Shown here one piece after another: positions 9,368 to 20,200 of a stretch of 64,000 nt of DNA. The first letter of the stretch is position 1, and each line of letters opens with the position of its first letter. The stretch comes from CAWAVN01 sp963825075 (GTDB taxonomy: Bacteria > Planctomycetota > Planctomycetia > Planctomycetales > Planctomycetaceae), in NCBI GenBank assembly GCA_963825075.1, contig CAWGRX010000025.1, positions 62,001 through 126,000 on the forward strand, read 5' to 3'. The notes below the pieces were generated by a model that did no database searches, was not told the origin of the DNA, and was given only the letters and a program-made list of their open reading frames with translations. The position numbers and the translations under genes are program-made.

Positions 9368-12159
9368 ATGCTGGACTTCTTCGCCAAACCCTTTGCCATT
9401 GCCGGGATCATCGCGGCGGCGGGGCCGATTTTGATTCACCTCTTGAACCGCAGGCGGTTTCGGGTCGTGGATTGGGCGGCGATGGACTTTCTCCGCGAAG
9501 CCCTCCAACGAAACCGCAAAATCCTGCAAATGCGGGATTTGATCTTGCTCGTGCTGCGCGTGTTGTGCGTGCTTTTGGTCGGGTTCGCGCTCGCCCGGCC
9601 GTTTTTTGCAACGGCAAGCGGGGAATCGCTGTTTCAGCAAACCTGGCCTTGGCTGGTGGGAGGGGCGGCGCTCGGATTGGCGATTTGGTCGGTGCTGACT
9701 TCGGTTCGCATCACGAAAATCGCCGTCGCCGCGGGATGTCTCGCCCTCGTCGGCATCGCCAGCGTGGGATTTTACGATCAGATCCAAAGCCGGCTTACGG
9801 GCGGAGAGGAAGCCCTCAGTCAGCGGCATCCCGTGCATGCGGTCTTGGTGATCGACAACAGCCAGAGCATGGGTTATGAAACGCTCGAAGGCAGCCTGCT
9901 GGATGGGGCGAAGGCGAAGGCCGCGGAGTTCATCGACCAACTTCCGCCGGAGAGTTCGATCTCGATCATCCCGCTGTGCGGCTCGCGAAACGCGCACAGC
10001 CTGGATGCCCACCGCAGCAAGGAAGATGCCCGCGATGCATTGAACAGCATCGAAGTCACGGACCGCCGGGGCACGGCGGCTTTGGCTGTCCAACTCGCGG
10101 CCCAAGCGTGCGAAAAGGCGCCCGAACTCCCGGCCAAGCGGGTCGTGTTTTTGGGGGATCAGCAAGTCGGCAACTGGCCGGCCGAGTCTTTGAAAGCCGG
10201 GTTGTCCAAGCTCCCGGAATTGCAAGTCGTCCAAATCGCCGCCGAGAAGCCGGAGAACGTCTGGGTTTCGGACTTTCGCATTCAAGACGGCATCGCCGAC
10301 ATCGAAACGCCCTCTACCTTCCTCGCGACCGTGGACTGCCAAGGCCCGGAGCCACTCAAAGATGTGCAAGTTGCACTCACGGTCGATGGTGTTTCGGTCG
10401 CGAGCCAGACGGTCGATCTGGATCCGGGGCAGTCGCGGCTGTTGGAGTTCAAATATCAAATTGATGTGCCCGCCGAGCCGGGCCATCCGCAATTCGTGAA
10501 CGCCTCCGTGGAAGTCCAGACCGCGACCATCGCCGGCGACCGTTTGAAGTCCGACAACGCCCGGCATCTGGTCGTGCCCGTGGTGGCGGCCCTGCCGGTG
10601 GTGTTTGTCGATCAACTTGGTCCGCGGGAGGATGTCAAAGCCGGCGAAGTCGGGGAGACCTATCCGCTCCGCCGGTATCTCGCCCCCCGGCTGAGCCGCG
10701 AGGAATATCAGCGGCAACTCATTGAAATTCGGCACGTCACGATCGACCAACTCGATCAAAAGCTATTGGAAGATGCCCGGTTGGTCGTGATCGGCGGCGT
10801 GGAGAATCCGGGCGACAAGGTGCCGCTGCTCAGGGAATACGTCCAGCAAGGGGGGCCGCTGGTCATCACGGCCGGGGCAGAGTTCGATCCCGCCGGGTGG
10901 ACCCAGGCCGCGTGGCAAGACGGGGCCGGGATTTTGCCGGTGCCGCTGCTTCCCGAACCCTTCGGCAAGACGCCCGAAGAATGGGAACTCTCCGGGAAAC
11001 TCGATCAGATCAAACCGTTCTATCTGGACTTTGGCACGATGCAGCATCCGTACTTCATTGTGGAAACGGAAAAGTCCGCGGAACTGCAAGGTTGGTATGG
11101 CCTCACCATGTTCTTCAAAGCGGTGCAGGCGGATGTCTCTTCAAAACTTCTGAAAGATTTGAAGTCTCGCGAAACAAAGCGGTTGGCCGAACAACACAAA
11201 TTCCTCGCCGAAGCCGCTCGCCGCCGGGCCGCTTGGGAAGACATGCAAAAACAAGGCACCTTCGGCAAAACCGAAGAAGCCAAGCAAGCCGCGGACACCG
11301 CCCGAGAGCGGCAGATCGCCCCGCAGTGGCTGTTATGGCAAAGCGAGCGGGAGAACGATCGACATTCGCAACCCATCGAGCAGATCGTGCAGGAATCGTT
11401 GCCCCGCGTGTTGGCCCGGTATGACATCAAAGGCGATGTCGAATTCGTCGGCGAAAGGGCGGGGCAGATTCCGTTTCTGATCGAACGCCGGATCGGCCTG
11501 GGCAAAGTGTTGTTGTTTACTTCGGGAACCTATTCCAGTTGGAATACATTGGCTGGGAAGAACAGCAACATCAGCCTGTTCGACCGCATCCTCCGGCGAT
11601 TGATTGAAGACACCATGCCTCCGCGAAATTTCGAGACGGACGAAACCATCGTGATGCCCGTCGAACCGGACCGACGGCTCAGGTACACCCTCACCCGGCC
11701 CTCTGGCGATGACGAGGCCCTGACGCTGAGCGCTTTGGGGGCGGAGGCGTATGGCCTCGCGGTGCCGCAAGCGTTTCAGAGCGGGCCGTACCGGATCACC
11801 GCCAAAGGGCCGAGCGGCGAGGGTCTGCCGAGCGGGGCCAGCGTCAGCCCGTGGTGCGGTTTGCGGTCAATGGCCCGGCGGCGGAATCCGATCTCACGCT
11901 GTTGGACCGCGCGGGATTGGAAGAGCGGCTCGGTTCGCCCGGCGAAAGCGGCCGGTGGCGCTGGATCGGCCCCGGCGAAAACATTTCGCTCGAAGGGGCG
12001 CAAATCCGCGGCCGGGATTATTGGAAAACGTTGGTCGTGATCGTGCTCTGCGGATTGGTTTTGGAAATGCTCGTCCTCGCCTGGCCCGCGGTCAAACAGG
12101 ATTGGACGATGGCGGCCGGCAAGGACTCCGCTGGCGGGGTCAAGGAGCAGGCCGCATGA
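9368..12159 (+). CDS. BatA-like membrane protein with VWA domain, frameshifted near the 3' end
   Basis: It begins MLDFFAKPFAIAG, one base after the preceding stop. Residues 1-80 are the aerotolerance-regulator N-terminal domain (ILIHLLNRRRFRVVDWAAM, then a helix LILLVLRVLCVLLVGFAL). A second helix region and a von Willebrand A domain with MIDAS DNSQSM follow, then a long periplasmic/Gln-amidotransferase-like region. The first frame stops at 12040 after an Arg/Trp-rich tail. From about 11820 the neighbouring frame carries the natural ending (VVRFAVNGPAAESDLTLL, then helix LVVIVLCGLVLEMLVLAWP) to 12159. One missing base around 11815-11840 would join them. The ATGA overlap with the next gene supports an operon. 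Confidence 0.85.
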
Positions 12160-13517
12160 CGAACACCGGTTTCTCCCTCATGGATCAAATCACCCGCGGG
12201 ATCGGCTGGGCGCTCGGTTACGAAGACGTCTCGCAGATCGAATCCTGGCGGATCACGTTCGGCGTGGAGTGGGCACAGACCGGCCCCGCATGGGTCCTGT
12301 TCGCCTGCCTCTTGTTCGGCTGGCTCGCATTCTTTTTCTACCGCCGCTACCAACGCCACGGCAAAACCAAAACCCGCATGTTCCTGGCCGGGCTGCGGGG
12401 CGCGCTCTTGTGTTTGCTGTTTGTGATCCTGGCCGATCCAATTCTGGAAATCCAACTCGTCAACCACCCCAAGCCGGTGTTGTGGGTGCTGTTCGACGGC
12501 ACCGACAGCATGGCCATCGAAGACAAACTCCCCGAGCAACAGCAGCGCGAACTCGCACAAAGCGTTTCGCTGGAAACCCCGCCCAGTGATTCATCTTCCT
12601 CCACAAGCGAAAACAAAAGGAGGCACGCCTCGCGGATGGATTACGTGCGGGCCTGGGTGCAAAAGAAAGACAACAACCTCCTCGAAAACCTGGCCAAGAA
12701 ATACCGGCTGCGGGGTTATGTTTTGGACCGGGCCGACGGCGTGCGGGCGATTTCGCTCGGCCAACAAGAAGACGACTTCGACCCCGAAAAGACGCTGCCC
12801 GAATTGACGACCGAAGGCCAAGTCACGGCCCTGGGCACCGCGTTTGAGGATTTGGCGCTTCGGCATCAGACGGGAAATCTCGCCGGTCTTTTGGTCGTCA
12901 GCGACTTCAACCGCAACGCCGGCCCGCTGCCCGAAGAGGCCGCGAAGAAACTCAAGGTCCCAATCTTCGCCGTGGGCGTGGGAGCGAAGACCGCGGTCGA
13001 TCTGGCTCTCGATCATCTCGAAGCCCCGGTCAAAATGAAGAAGGCCGAGGAATCCTCGCTGACCGTCACGCTCCGGCATCAAGATTTAGAGGGCCAATCC
13101 GTGCACGTGCGGCTGACGGCCCGCAAGATCGACGCCGAGGAAAAAACCGAACCGATCCTCGTCGGCGAGAAAGAAGTCACCCTCGCGGACAGTAAAGTTT
13201 CAGTCGATTTCCCCTTCACGCCGAAAGAGACGGGGCGGTTTCTGTTCTTCGCCGAGGCCGGCCGACTCGGCGGCGGCACCGATGAGCGCGGTTTCGCCCG
13301 TCTCGATCCGTTGGAAGGCGAAGTCGTCGATCAAAACAACTCCGCCGGGCGGGAAGTGACCATCATCGACGACTTCATGCGGCTGTTGTTCGTCGAATAC
13401 GAACCCACCTGGGAATGGCGGTTCGTGAAGGAAGTCTTTCACCGGGATGAACTCGTGGGGCTGCGGGTTTCGCACGTTCCTGCGGTCATCCGATCCGATC
13501 GTCCGCGAGAACAATGA
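12156..13517 (+). CDS. VWA/glutamine-amidotransferase-like membrane protein, 5' part (frame broken)
   Basis: Starts MTNTGFSLMDQITRG in an ATGA overlap with the previous gene. Two helices (WVLFACLLFGWLAFFFY and GALLCLLFVILADPILEI) precede a degenerate VWA domain whose MIDAS-like motif is DGTDSM, then a beta-rich domain around residues 280-400. The frame ends at 13517 after LVGLRVSHVPAVIRSDRP. The natural continuation is in the next frame from about 13465 (GFRTFLRSSDPIVRENNEL), so this and the following entry are one gene with one frame break near 13455-13470. It belongs to the BatA-like paralogue set of the MoxR cluster, probably an envelope protein. Confidence 0.82.
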   Translation: MTNTGFSLMDQITRGIGWALGYEDVSQIESWRITFGVEWAQTGPAWVLFACLLFGWLAFFFYRRYQRHGKTKTRMFLAGLRGALLCLLFVILADPILEIQLVNHPKPVLWVLFDGTDSMAIEDKLPEQQQRELAQSVSLETPPSDSSSSTSENKRRHASRMDYVRAWVQKKDNNLLENLAKKYRLRGYVLDRADGVRAISLGQQEDDFDPEKTLPELTTEGQVTALGTAFEDLALRHQTGNLAGLLVVSDFNRNAGPLPEEAAKKLKVPIFAVGVGAKTAVDLALDHLEAPVKMKKAEESSLTVTLRHQDLEGQSVHVRLTARKIDAEEKTEPILVGEKEVTLADSKVSVDFPFTPKETGRFLFFAEAGRLGGGTDERGFARLDPLEGEVVDQNNSAGREVTIIDDFMRLLFVEYEPTWEWRFVKEVFHRDELVGLRVSHVPAVIRSDRPREQ

Positions 13518-14712
13518 ACTCTTCGTGCCCAGCCTGACGCTGCCGCGCAGCGAATTCTTTCAGAACGATGTGATCTTCCTGGGCGACATGCCGGCGGATG
13601 TGCTCTCCACGCGGTTTTGCGAAATGACGAAGGAGTTCGTCTCCGAGTTCGGGGGCGGTTTGGTGGTGATGGCCGGGCCGCGGTTCGGTCCGGGACAGTT
13701 GGCGAGAACGCCGCTCGCGGACATGCTGCCGGTGTTCGTCGATCCCGATGCCCGCCCCCGCGACGAACGGGAGTTTCGTTTGGAACTCACGCCGATGTCG
13801 GCGTTGGCCCAATACGATTTCATGCAGCTCGGCCAGACCCCGGACGAAACCGCGATGGCCTGGGAGAACATGGGCCGCTTGCCTTGGTATCAACCGGTGC
13901 AAAGCGTGGAGCCGTCCGCGACGACGGTGCTCGCCGAGCATCCCACGGACACCTGCATCAACGGCAAGACCAAGCAGCCGTTGATTGCCATTCGGCAATA
14001 TGGCCGCGGCGAAGTCATCTATATTGCCTTCGATGAAATGTGGCGGCTGCGCCGGCTGTACGGCGAAAAGTATTACCGCAACTTCTGGGGGCCTTTGATC
14101 AAGCGGCTGGGACTCAGCCACGCCCTCGGCCGGCAGAAGCGGTTCGTCACCCGCACCGACCGCAAAGAATATCAAGCCGACGACAAAGTGCTTTTGACGG
14201 TGGAAGCCTACGATGAGGATTTCAATCCCCTGGGCGAAGCCGAGGTCGAAAAACGCACTCAGCAGAAGTCGCTGGAATACGAAATCCGCCTGCCGGGACC
14301 GGGGTCTTCGACTTCCAGCGTGAAGCAGCAGGCCCGCGTGTCGCTGCTCCGTCCCGGCGTGTTCGAGACGCGGATTCCCGTGTTCCAGGCGGGCGAATAC
14401 AGCGTCCGCGTGCGGGATCCGATCACGGGCAAATACGCGGACCCGATTCATTTTCAAGTGACGAGCCTGTCCGCCGAACGCAGAAGCGCCGTCCGCGACA
14501 GCACCGTGCAAAACCGGCTGGCCGATCTCACCGGCGGGCGGGCTTATGAATTAACCGATGTGAACAACCTCCTCACAGATTTTTCGCCGCCCGCCCTCAC
14601 CGAGCGGACCGTGGACATCCGCCCGCTGTGGAGCACGTGGCCCTCTTTTGCCCTGTTGATGGTGCTCATGTTGGGGGAATGGTGGGTGCGGAAAATGGTG
14701 AATTTGCCATAG
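13465..14712 (+). CDS. VWA/glutamine-amidotransferase-like membrane protein, 3' part (frame broken)
   Basis: Continuation of the 12156 gene in another frame. It contains a class I glutamine-amidotransferase-like fold without obvious catalytic Cys (NDVIFLGDMPADVLST, EFGGGLVVMAGPRFGPG), then PLIAIRQYGRGEVIYIAFDE and a beta-sandwich region. It ends with a single C-terminal helix (WPSFALLMVLMLGEWWVRK). In planctomycetes such proteins sit beside BatA and MoxR; their biochemical role is unknown. An in-frame ATG at 13447 exists but would be internal to the intact protein. Confidence 0.8.
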   Translation, partial: GFRTFLRSSDPIVRENNELFVPSLTLPRSEFFQNDVIFLGDMPADVLSTRFCEMTKEFVSEFGGGLVVMAGPRFGPGQLARTPLADMLPVFVDPDARPRDEREFRLELTPMSALAQYDFMQLGQTPDETAMAWENMGRLPWYQPVQSVEPSATTVLAEHPTDTCINGKTKQPLIAIRQYGRGEVIYIAFDEMWRLRRLYGEKYYRNFWGPLIKRLGLSHALGRQKRFVTRTDRKEYQADDKVLLTVEAYDEDFNPLGEAEVEKRTQQKSLEYEIRLPGPGSSTSSVKQQARVSLLRPGVFETRIPVFQAGEYSVRVRDPITGKYADPIHFQVTSLSAERRSAVRDSTVQNRLADLTGGRAYELTDVNNLLTDFSPPALTERTVDIRPLWSTWPSFALLMVLMLGEWWVRKMVNLP

Positions 14713-14782
14713 AAGAAGGGGCACAGGCCACACAGGCCACACAGGCCGCAGAGGAGCAAAGGGGGGTTGAGGATAGAGGATG
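14711..14782 (+). repeat. partial GGCCACA-type and GGATAGAGG-type intergenic repeats
   Basis: Directly after the stop codon, three iterations of ACAGGCCACAC-like sequence lead into GCAGAGGAGCAAAGG and then GGTTGAGGATAGAGGATGG. The first part resembles the arm at 33786-33887. The second resembles the arms at 6059-6131, 30436-30480 and 57821-57898. It appears to be a composite of truncated copies. Confidence 0.5.
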
Positions 14783-14813
14783 GAAAGACCTGCGGACCTA
14801 CTTGGAGCGATTT

Positions 14814-15377
14814 ATGACTAAGCTCAAAGCGATTTTGCTAATCGCCGTTTTGGTGTGCGTCGTGATTTTTGTGAATCGGAGCACGCCTGGCGATGACCGC
14901 CTTGAACAAGAGCCTGCCGAGAATGCGCAATCGCAATACGAGCAAACTCAAGGCGGCGTGACGGTGCGAATTGAAAAAATCACTTTCGAGCGCGTGACCA
15001 ACGGCCCCGCGTGGTTCCGCAGGCAATATGGTGCCGATTGGCGGAAATATGTGTGGAAGGATTTCCAGAACGACTCGTTTCGGATCATTCGTGTGTTTGT
15101 TTCCGAAACCCCACCTGGCAAAGACCGAACGTTTTCATTTGAACTGGGGAGAGGCTCTCAGGTGGGATCCCACGGCGTCGCTGAGTTTGACCCAAAGGTC
15201 TGGCAGCGTCAACTGCCCGATTTGGATGTGGATCCCGCAGCACGCGGAATCATTTTCTGGGCACGAGTCAAAGACGATGCGACAATCGAAGATCTCTTTC
15301 CCGGCGAAGTCAAATTTGATGTGACAACCGAAAATGGAAAGACATTCACATTTCAGTTCAACAACCTCACGCTCTGA
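14814..15377 (+). CDS. membrane-anchored hypothetical protein
   Basis: A 187-residue protein I do not recognise. It has one N-terminal hydrophobic segment (AILLIAVLVCVVIFVN) and a mostly beta, soluble remainder (GGVTVRIEKITFERV, FRIIRVFVSETPPGKDRTF, GEVKFDVTTENGKTFTF) likely to lie on the outer side. ATG 14814 is preceded by TTGGAG. An upstream in-frame extension from 14628 overlaps the repeat and the previous gene and is not credible. It sits inside the MoxR/VWA cluster, nine bases before the DUF4175-like gene, so it probably belongs to the same envelope system. Confidence 0.6.
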   Translation: MTKLKAILLIAVLVCVVIFVNRSTPGDDRLEQEPAENAQSQYEQTQGGVTVRIEKITFERVTNGPAWFRRQYGADWRKYVWKDFQNDSFRIIRVFVSETPPGKDRTFSFELGRGSQVGSHGVAEFDPKVWQRQLPDLDVDPAARGIIFWARVKDDATIEDLFPGEVKFDVTTENGKTFTFQFNNLTL

Positions 15378-15385
15378 CCAACACC

Positions 15386-17203
15386 ATGCTGAAAACTTTG
15401 CGATCGCGATTGAATCAACTGCGCCGCCGGCGGGCGGTCGTCCGGCAGACGACCGCCTGGAGCGCCGTGGTCCTGGCCGTGTTGTGGCTGGTGGCGGCGG
15501 TGTTTGTGGTCGATTGGCTGTTGTTGATGGACGTCCCGCAGCGGCTGGTGGCTTTGCTTCTTAGCGCTTTGATTGCCGGCTGGGCGTTTTGGCGTTACAC
15601 GAAACCTTGGGTTGGTGTGAAGGAAGATCTGATCGATGTGGCCCTGTTGGTCGAGAAGCATCAGCATATCGACAGCGACCTCGTCGCGGCCCTTCAGTTC
15701 CAGGAAACCGAAGCCACGAAGTGGGGCTCGCCGCAACTGGAGTCGGCGGTCATCAGCTACGTCGAAGAGTTCAGCCCGTCGCTTAACGTGTTCGAGGGGT
15801 TTACCTATCGCCGATTCAAACGCCGACTGGCCTGGCTCGCGGGCACCGTTTCGGTGCTCGGCGTCGCCATCGTATTGTTTCCCGATTACTTCGGGGCATT
15901 CGCGAACCGCATGCTCTTGGGGTCCATGCGGTATCCCACCGACACGCAAATCGACCGCGTCGCCCTCAATGGGAAAACCGTTCTCGTCCAGGGTGGCGAA
16001 CCGGTGACGATCACCTGCGCCTATGGCACCCCCTTGGACTTTGAAGTCCTCGGCCATGGCCAGCTCCCGGAAAAAGGTCTCGTCCGCCTGCAAACCGAGT
16101 CGCTGGAAAACGCCGTGGAAATCGAACTGAATCGCGGCCTTTCTGCCGAGCCTGTAATGGCCGCCGATCCCGCGGCGAAAAACGCGAAGATTCCAAAAAC
16201 CCAATCGCCACGATCCAATTCCTCCGCGACTTCGGAAACTCCTCCGAACAAAACCGCGGGGCAAGCGGTGTATCACGGCCGATTGCCGCGGCTGGTGAAC
16301 TCGGTGTCTTATCAGGTTTATCTGGGCGACACGTGGACGGAGCCTTTGGAAGTCAAAGTCATTCCGCTGCCGGTGGTCACGGTCACGCTCGATCCCCATC
16401 CGCCGAGCTATGCCGCGTCGGGCGATAAAGAAGAAGCCGGCGTCCGCGAAGGCACCCGGCAGATCGCGGTCGTGGAAGGCAGCAGCGTGACGCTCGATCT
16501 CAAGTCCACCAACAAGCCGCTGACGAAAGCCGTGCTCACGTTGGATGACAAATCCTACCCGCTCACCCGCCGGGATAAAAACGGCCGCCGGTGGACTTTG
16601 GCCGGTGCCAATTCGCCACTTCATGAAATCCGCCGGCCGCTGCGGTATGCGATTCATGTCCAAGACGAAGACCGCCTCGGCTTGGAGCAACCGATCGAAG
16701 GCTACATCCGCATCCGCGCGGACCGCAGCCCGCGAATCCAACCGCCCGAACTCGTCACGCAGTTGGTGCTCCCCAAGGCCAAACCTACGGTGGATTTTCA
16801 TGTGTCCGACGATTACGGGCTGTCCCGGCTGGCGGTCAAGGTGCAAGTTGTCCGCAAGGTGCCGCTCACCGAGGATGACCCCACGGACATGATGGACCAG
16901 GTCGATCACATCACGCGGGACATGCTCATCGTGAAACCCGCAGAGCAGCCCCAGCGGTCGCTGTCCGGGCGGTATGCGCTCGTTCTGGAAAGTTTCAAGC
17001 TCAGTCCCGGCGATGAACTCAAAGTGACTCTCGAAGCCTTCGATTACCGAGGGCCTTTCGAACCGCGATCCAGCATCAGCGAGCCGCTGGTATTGAAAGT
17101 GACCGATGTTCAAGGCATCCTGATGGGGATGCGCAATACCGATGAACGTTCGGCCCAAAGCCTCGATCACATCATCGAAATCAGCAGTGGAGACACAAAA
17201 TGA
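15386..17203 (+). CDS. DUF4175-like membrane protein
   Basis: A 605-residue protein with two N-terminal helices (TAWSAVVLAVLWLVAAVFVV and LVALLLSALIAGWAFW), a third near residue 150 (LAGTVSVLGVAIVLFPDYF), and a large extracytoplasmic part with beta-rich, cadherin-like segments (VSYQVYLGDTWTEPLEVKV, TVDFHVSDDYGLSRLAVKV). This resembles the DUF4175 proteins found beside MoxR/DUF58 clusters and large coiled-coil proteins. Its stop overlaps the next start by four bases (17200-17203), so the two are translationally coupled. Confidence 0.72.
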   Translation: MLKTLRSRLNQLRRRRAVVRQTTAWSAVVLAVLWLVAAVFVVDWLLLMDVPQRLVALLLSALIAGWAFWRYTKPWVGVKEDLIDVALLVEKHQHIDSDLVAALQFQETEATKWGSPQLESAVISYVEEFSPSLNVFEGFTYRRFKRRLAWLAGTVSVLGVAIVLFPDYFGAFANRMLLGSMRYPTDTQIDRVALNGKTVLVQGGEPVTITCAYGTPLDFEVLGHGQLPEKGLVRLQTESLENAVEIELNRGLSAEPVMAADPAAKNAKIPKTQSPRSNSSATSETPPNKTAGQAVYHGRLPRLVNSVSYQVYLGDTWTEPLEVKVIPLPVVTVTLDPHPPSYAASGDKEEAGVREGTRQIAVVEGSSVTLDLKSTNKPLTKAVLTLDDKSYPLTRRDKNGRRWTLAGANSPLHEIRRPLRYAIHVQDEDRLGLEQPIEGYIRIRADRSPRIQPPELVTQLVLPKAKPTVDFHVSDDYGLSRLAVKVQVVRKVPLTEDDPTDMMDQVDHITRDMLIVKPAEQPQRSLSGRYALVLESFKLSPGDELKVTLEAFDYRGPFEPRSSISEPLVLKVTDVQGILMGMRNTDERSAQSLDHIIEISSGDTK

Positions 17204-20200
17204 ACACGTCACGAAGACCTATGTTGATGGCGTCCGTCGTCTTGTTGTTAGCGATCGGTCTCTTCGCAAAGCCGGTTTCGGCCCAGGTGGTCGATGCCGA
17301 GACGCTCCAGCATCGCCAGCAAAACCAACAGCGGGCCCGCCGGATGGCCAACGAATTGGTGGACAGCATCCTCCGCGTGCAGATTCGGCAGCTCGAGGAA
17401 AACGGCCTCCAGGAGATGCAGATCTACCGCGACATCAAAACCATGCAGGCCAACATCGGCGAACTCGTCAAAACCGAAATGACGCAGGTCGTCGAACTTT
17501 TGGTCGAAGCCCAGGAAGCAAAAACCGAAAGGGGCCAAGAGCAAAAATTCGTCGAGGCCCGCAAGCTGATTCGGCAGATCATCATTAGGCTCGCGGTGGA
17601 ACGGCAGAAGCTGCTCCGCCGATTGAAGACCGCCGAGATCGCCGAGCAGGTCCGCCGGCTGATCCGGCTCGAAACTTCCGCGCTCAACACCACCAAGGCC
17701 CTGCCCGCCCAGACGCCGACCCGCCGGGAGCAACAGGCCCTCAAAACTATCGAGGACCAGCGAGACGTCAACAAGCTGTTTCTGCAGCTTCTGGAAACGC
17801 TCTCCGACGTGAGCCGCTGGGATGGGACGATCGCCACGGGAGCGGCCAACGGCATCCGCATTCTCGCCGCCGCCGAGACGGGGGGGCACCTGGACGAAGC
17901 CGTCCGCACGCTCTCCGTCACCGAATACACCTCGGCCGCGATTCATCAAACCAAAGCCATCAACGGCCTCAGCCAGCTCCTCAAAGTCATCGAGCGCACG
18001 CAGGGTTTGATCGGAGCGGAACGGCAGGCGGCCCTCGATAAAATCCACGCCCTCGCGGAACGCCAGCACGATCTCCGCGAGAAAACCAAGACCACCAAAC
18101 TCACGGATCCCCCGCAGCGGGAACTGATCGAAGAGCAAAACGCGATCCGCAAAGCCCTGGGCGATTTGGCGGACGAACTCGCGGACCAGCCCCGCGCCCA
18201 GACGCATCTCGATCAGGCCAAAGCCGCCGCCGGCCAGGCGACCACGGAGATTTTCGACGGCGAAAAGGACCAGGCCGTTGCCGAGCAAAGCAAAGTTATC
18301 GGGCATCTCGCGGCTCTCGCGGAGGAACTCGAACGCATGTCCGAGGTGGACAATTCCGACAAAAGCGCGGACGACTACGCGAAGCAGGTCCGCGATCTCG
18401 AAGCCGCGAAAAAAGACATCGCCGAAGCGAAAAAACTGCAAGACACCGCCTCAGAAAAAACGGCTCAATCCAAACCCCTAGAAGCCGCCGCCCCGGAAAA
18501 AGCGGTGGCGAAAAAAACCGAAGCCGCCGCTAAGGACCGCGACTTGCCGGAGAACGTGAAATCCCGCCTCGCCGAGGCCGAGGAAGCCGCGGCCGCCGCC
18601 GCGAAAACTTTGGAAAACCCGCCCAAGAACGCCCAGCCTGAAGAAACCAAAACCGCACAGGAACAGGCCGTCGAAAAGGCGTCCGATGCGCTCGAACGCG
18701 CAGCGGCGGAAATTGAAGCGGCCCTCGCCGATGCCAATCGTCGCCAGGCCGCGGTGAAGATCGGCGAACTCGCCCGGGCGGCGGAGACGTTGGAACGCGC
18801 CGCCGCGACCGAACGCGAGATCGCCCAGGCCGCCAAAAAAGCCGCTGCGGAAAAAGGCCTCGAAGCCGAAGATGCGAAACATCTCGCCGAGCAGCAAAAA
18901 GACGTGGGCCAGATCGCGGAGAAAATCGCCAAGGGCGTGGAGCAAACCGCGCCGAAGGCGAGCGATGCCTTGAAAGACGCGATGAAGGAAACCGCCGCCG
19001 CCGAGAAGTCTCTCGATGCCGCGAAGAAGGCGCCGGGTGAAACGTCGAAGCGGTCGGCCGAAAAGGCCTCGAAACAAGCCGCGAGTGCCGCCGACAAGCT
19101 TGCGAAAGCCGCCGCCGCAATTCGCAAAGAAATCGAAGACTCCGCCACGAAGCTCGCGGAACTCAGCGAAGAGCAGCTCCAAGAGATCGGCGAAGCCCAG
19201 AAAGCGGTCGAAGAGGTCGCCGGCGAGCAGCCGGAGTCCATCGCCGACCGCCTGAAACAACTCAAAGAAGCCCAGGATAAAGTGACGGAAGCGGCGATGC
19301 TCCAGCAAAAGGCCGCGGGCCGGCCGGAAGCGGCGGACGCCTTGGCGCTCGCCAAACAAGTCGCCGAGGCCGCGGAACATCAAGCCGCCGCGGACCAGGC
19401 TGCGAAGGATCTGGCGGAAGGCAAAGCGAATACGCCTTTGGATGCGACGGCCAAGCAACAGGAAGTGGCCGATCTCGCAAAAGCCGCGAAAGAAGCCGCC
19501 GCCAAACGCCCCGCTTCGAACAAGGAGAACAAATCACCTGAACCCAATCCCGCGAATCCGAATCAAGATCAAAAACCATCGGACGCGTTGGCGCAGGCGC
19601 TTCAAAAAGCCCAAGCCGCCGCCGCGGAAGCGGCCCGGCAGACGCTCGACGGCAACAGCAATGGGGCCGCCGCCGCACGCCAGGAAGCTCAGGAGGCATT
19701 AAAGAACGCCCAAGAGCTCGCCCAGGCCGAAGCCGAGAAAGCCATGAAAGCCGCCCCCACGCAAAAGCCCGATGCCGAGGCCCAGCAACAAGTCGCCCAG
19801 GCCGCGAAAGAGGCCGGGGACAAGGCAATGAAAGACGCCCAAGCCGCCGCGAACACTCTGGAACAAACCGCCGAGGTCGCCACCGAAGCCGCCGCCCAAA
19901 CCGCAAAAGCGGACAACGCCGAAGCCACGAAAGCCGCCCAAGAGCAAGCGGCCGAGGGGCTCCAACAAGCCGGCGAGCAAATCGCCCAGGCGATGAAAGC
20001 CCTCGCCGAACAGGAAGCGGCCCAACTTGCCCAGCAAGCCGCGAAGACCGGAGAACTCGCCGCGAAGACGGCTCCGGTCGATCCGGGAGCGACGGCTGCC
20101 CTCCGCGAAGCTCAAAAATCCGCCCGGCAAACCGCCGCCCAAGGTCAGAACACCACCCCGGCTCAGGCCGCCGCCGCCGAGGCCGCCGTTCAAACAAATC

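Noticed and set aside
15353..17212. A 619-residue minus-strand open frame opposite the DUF4175-like gene
   Set aside because: It has His/Arg-rich low-similarity sequence and is exactly antisense to a gene with normal membrane helices and coupling to its neighbour.
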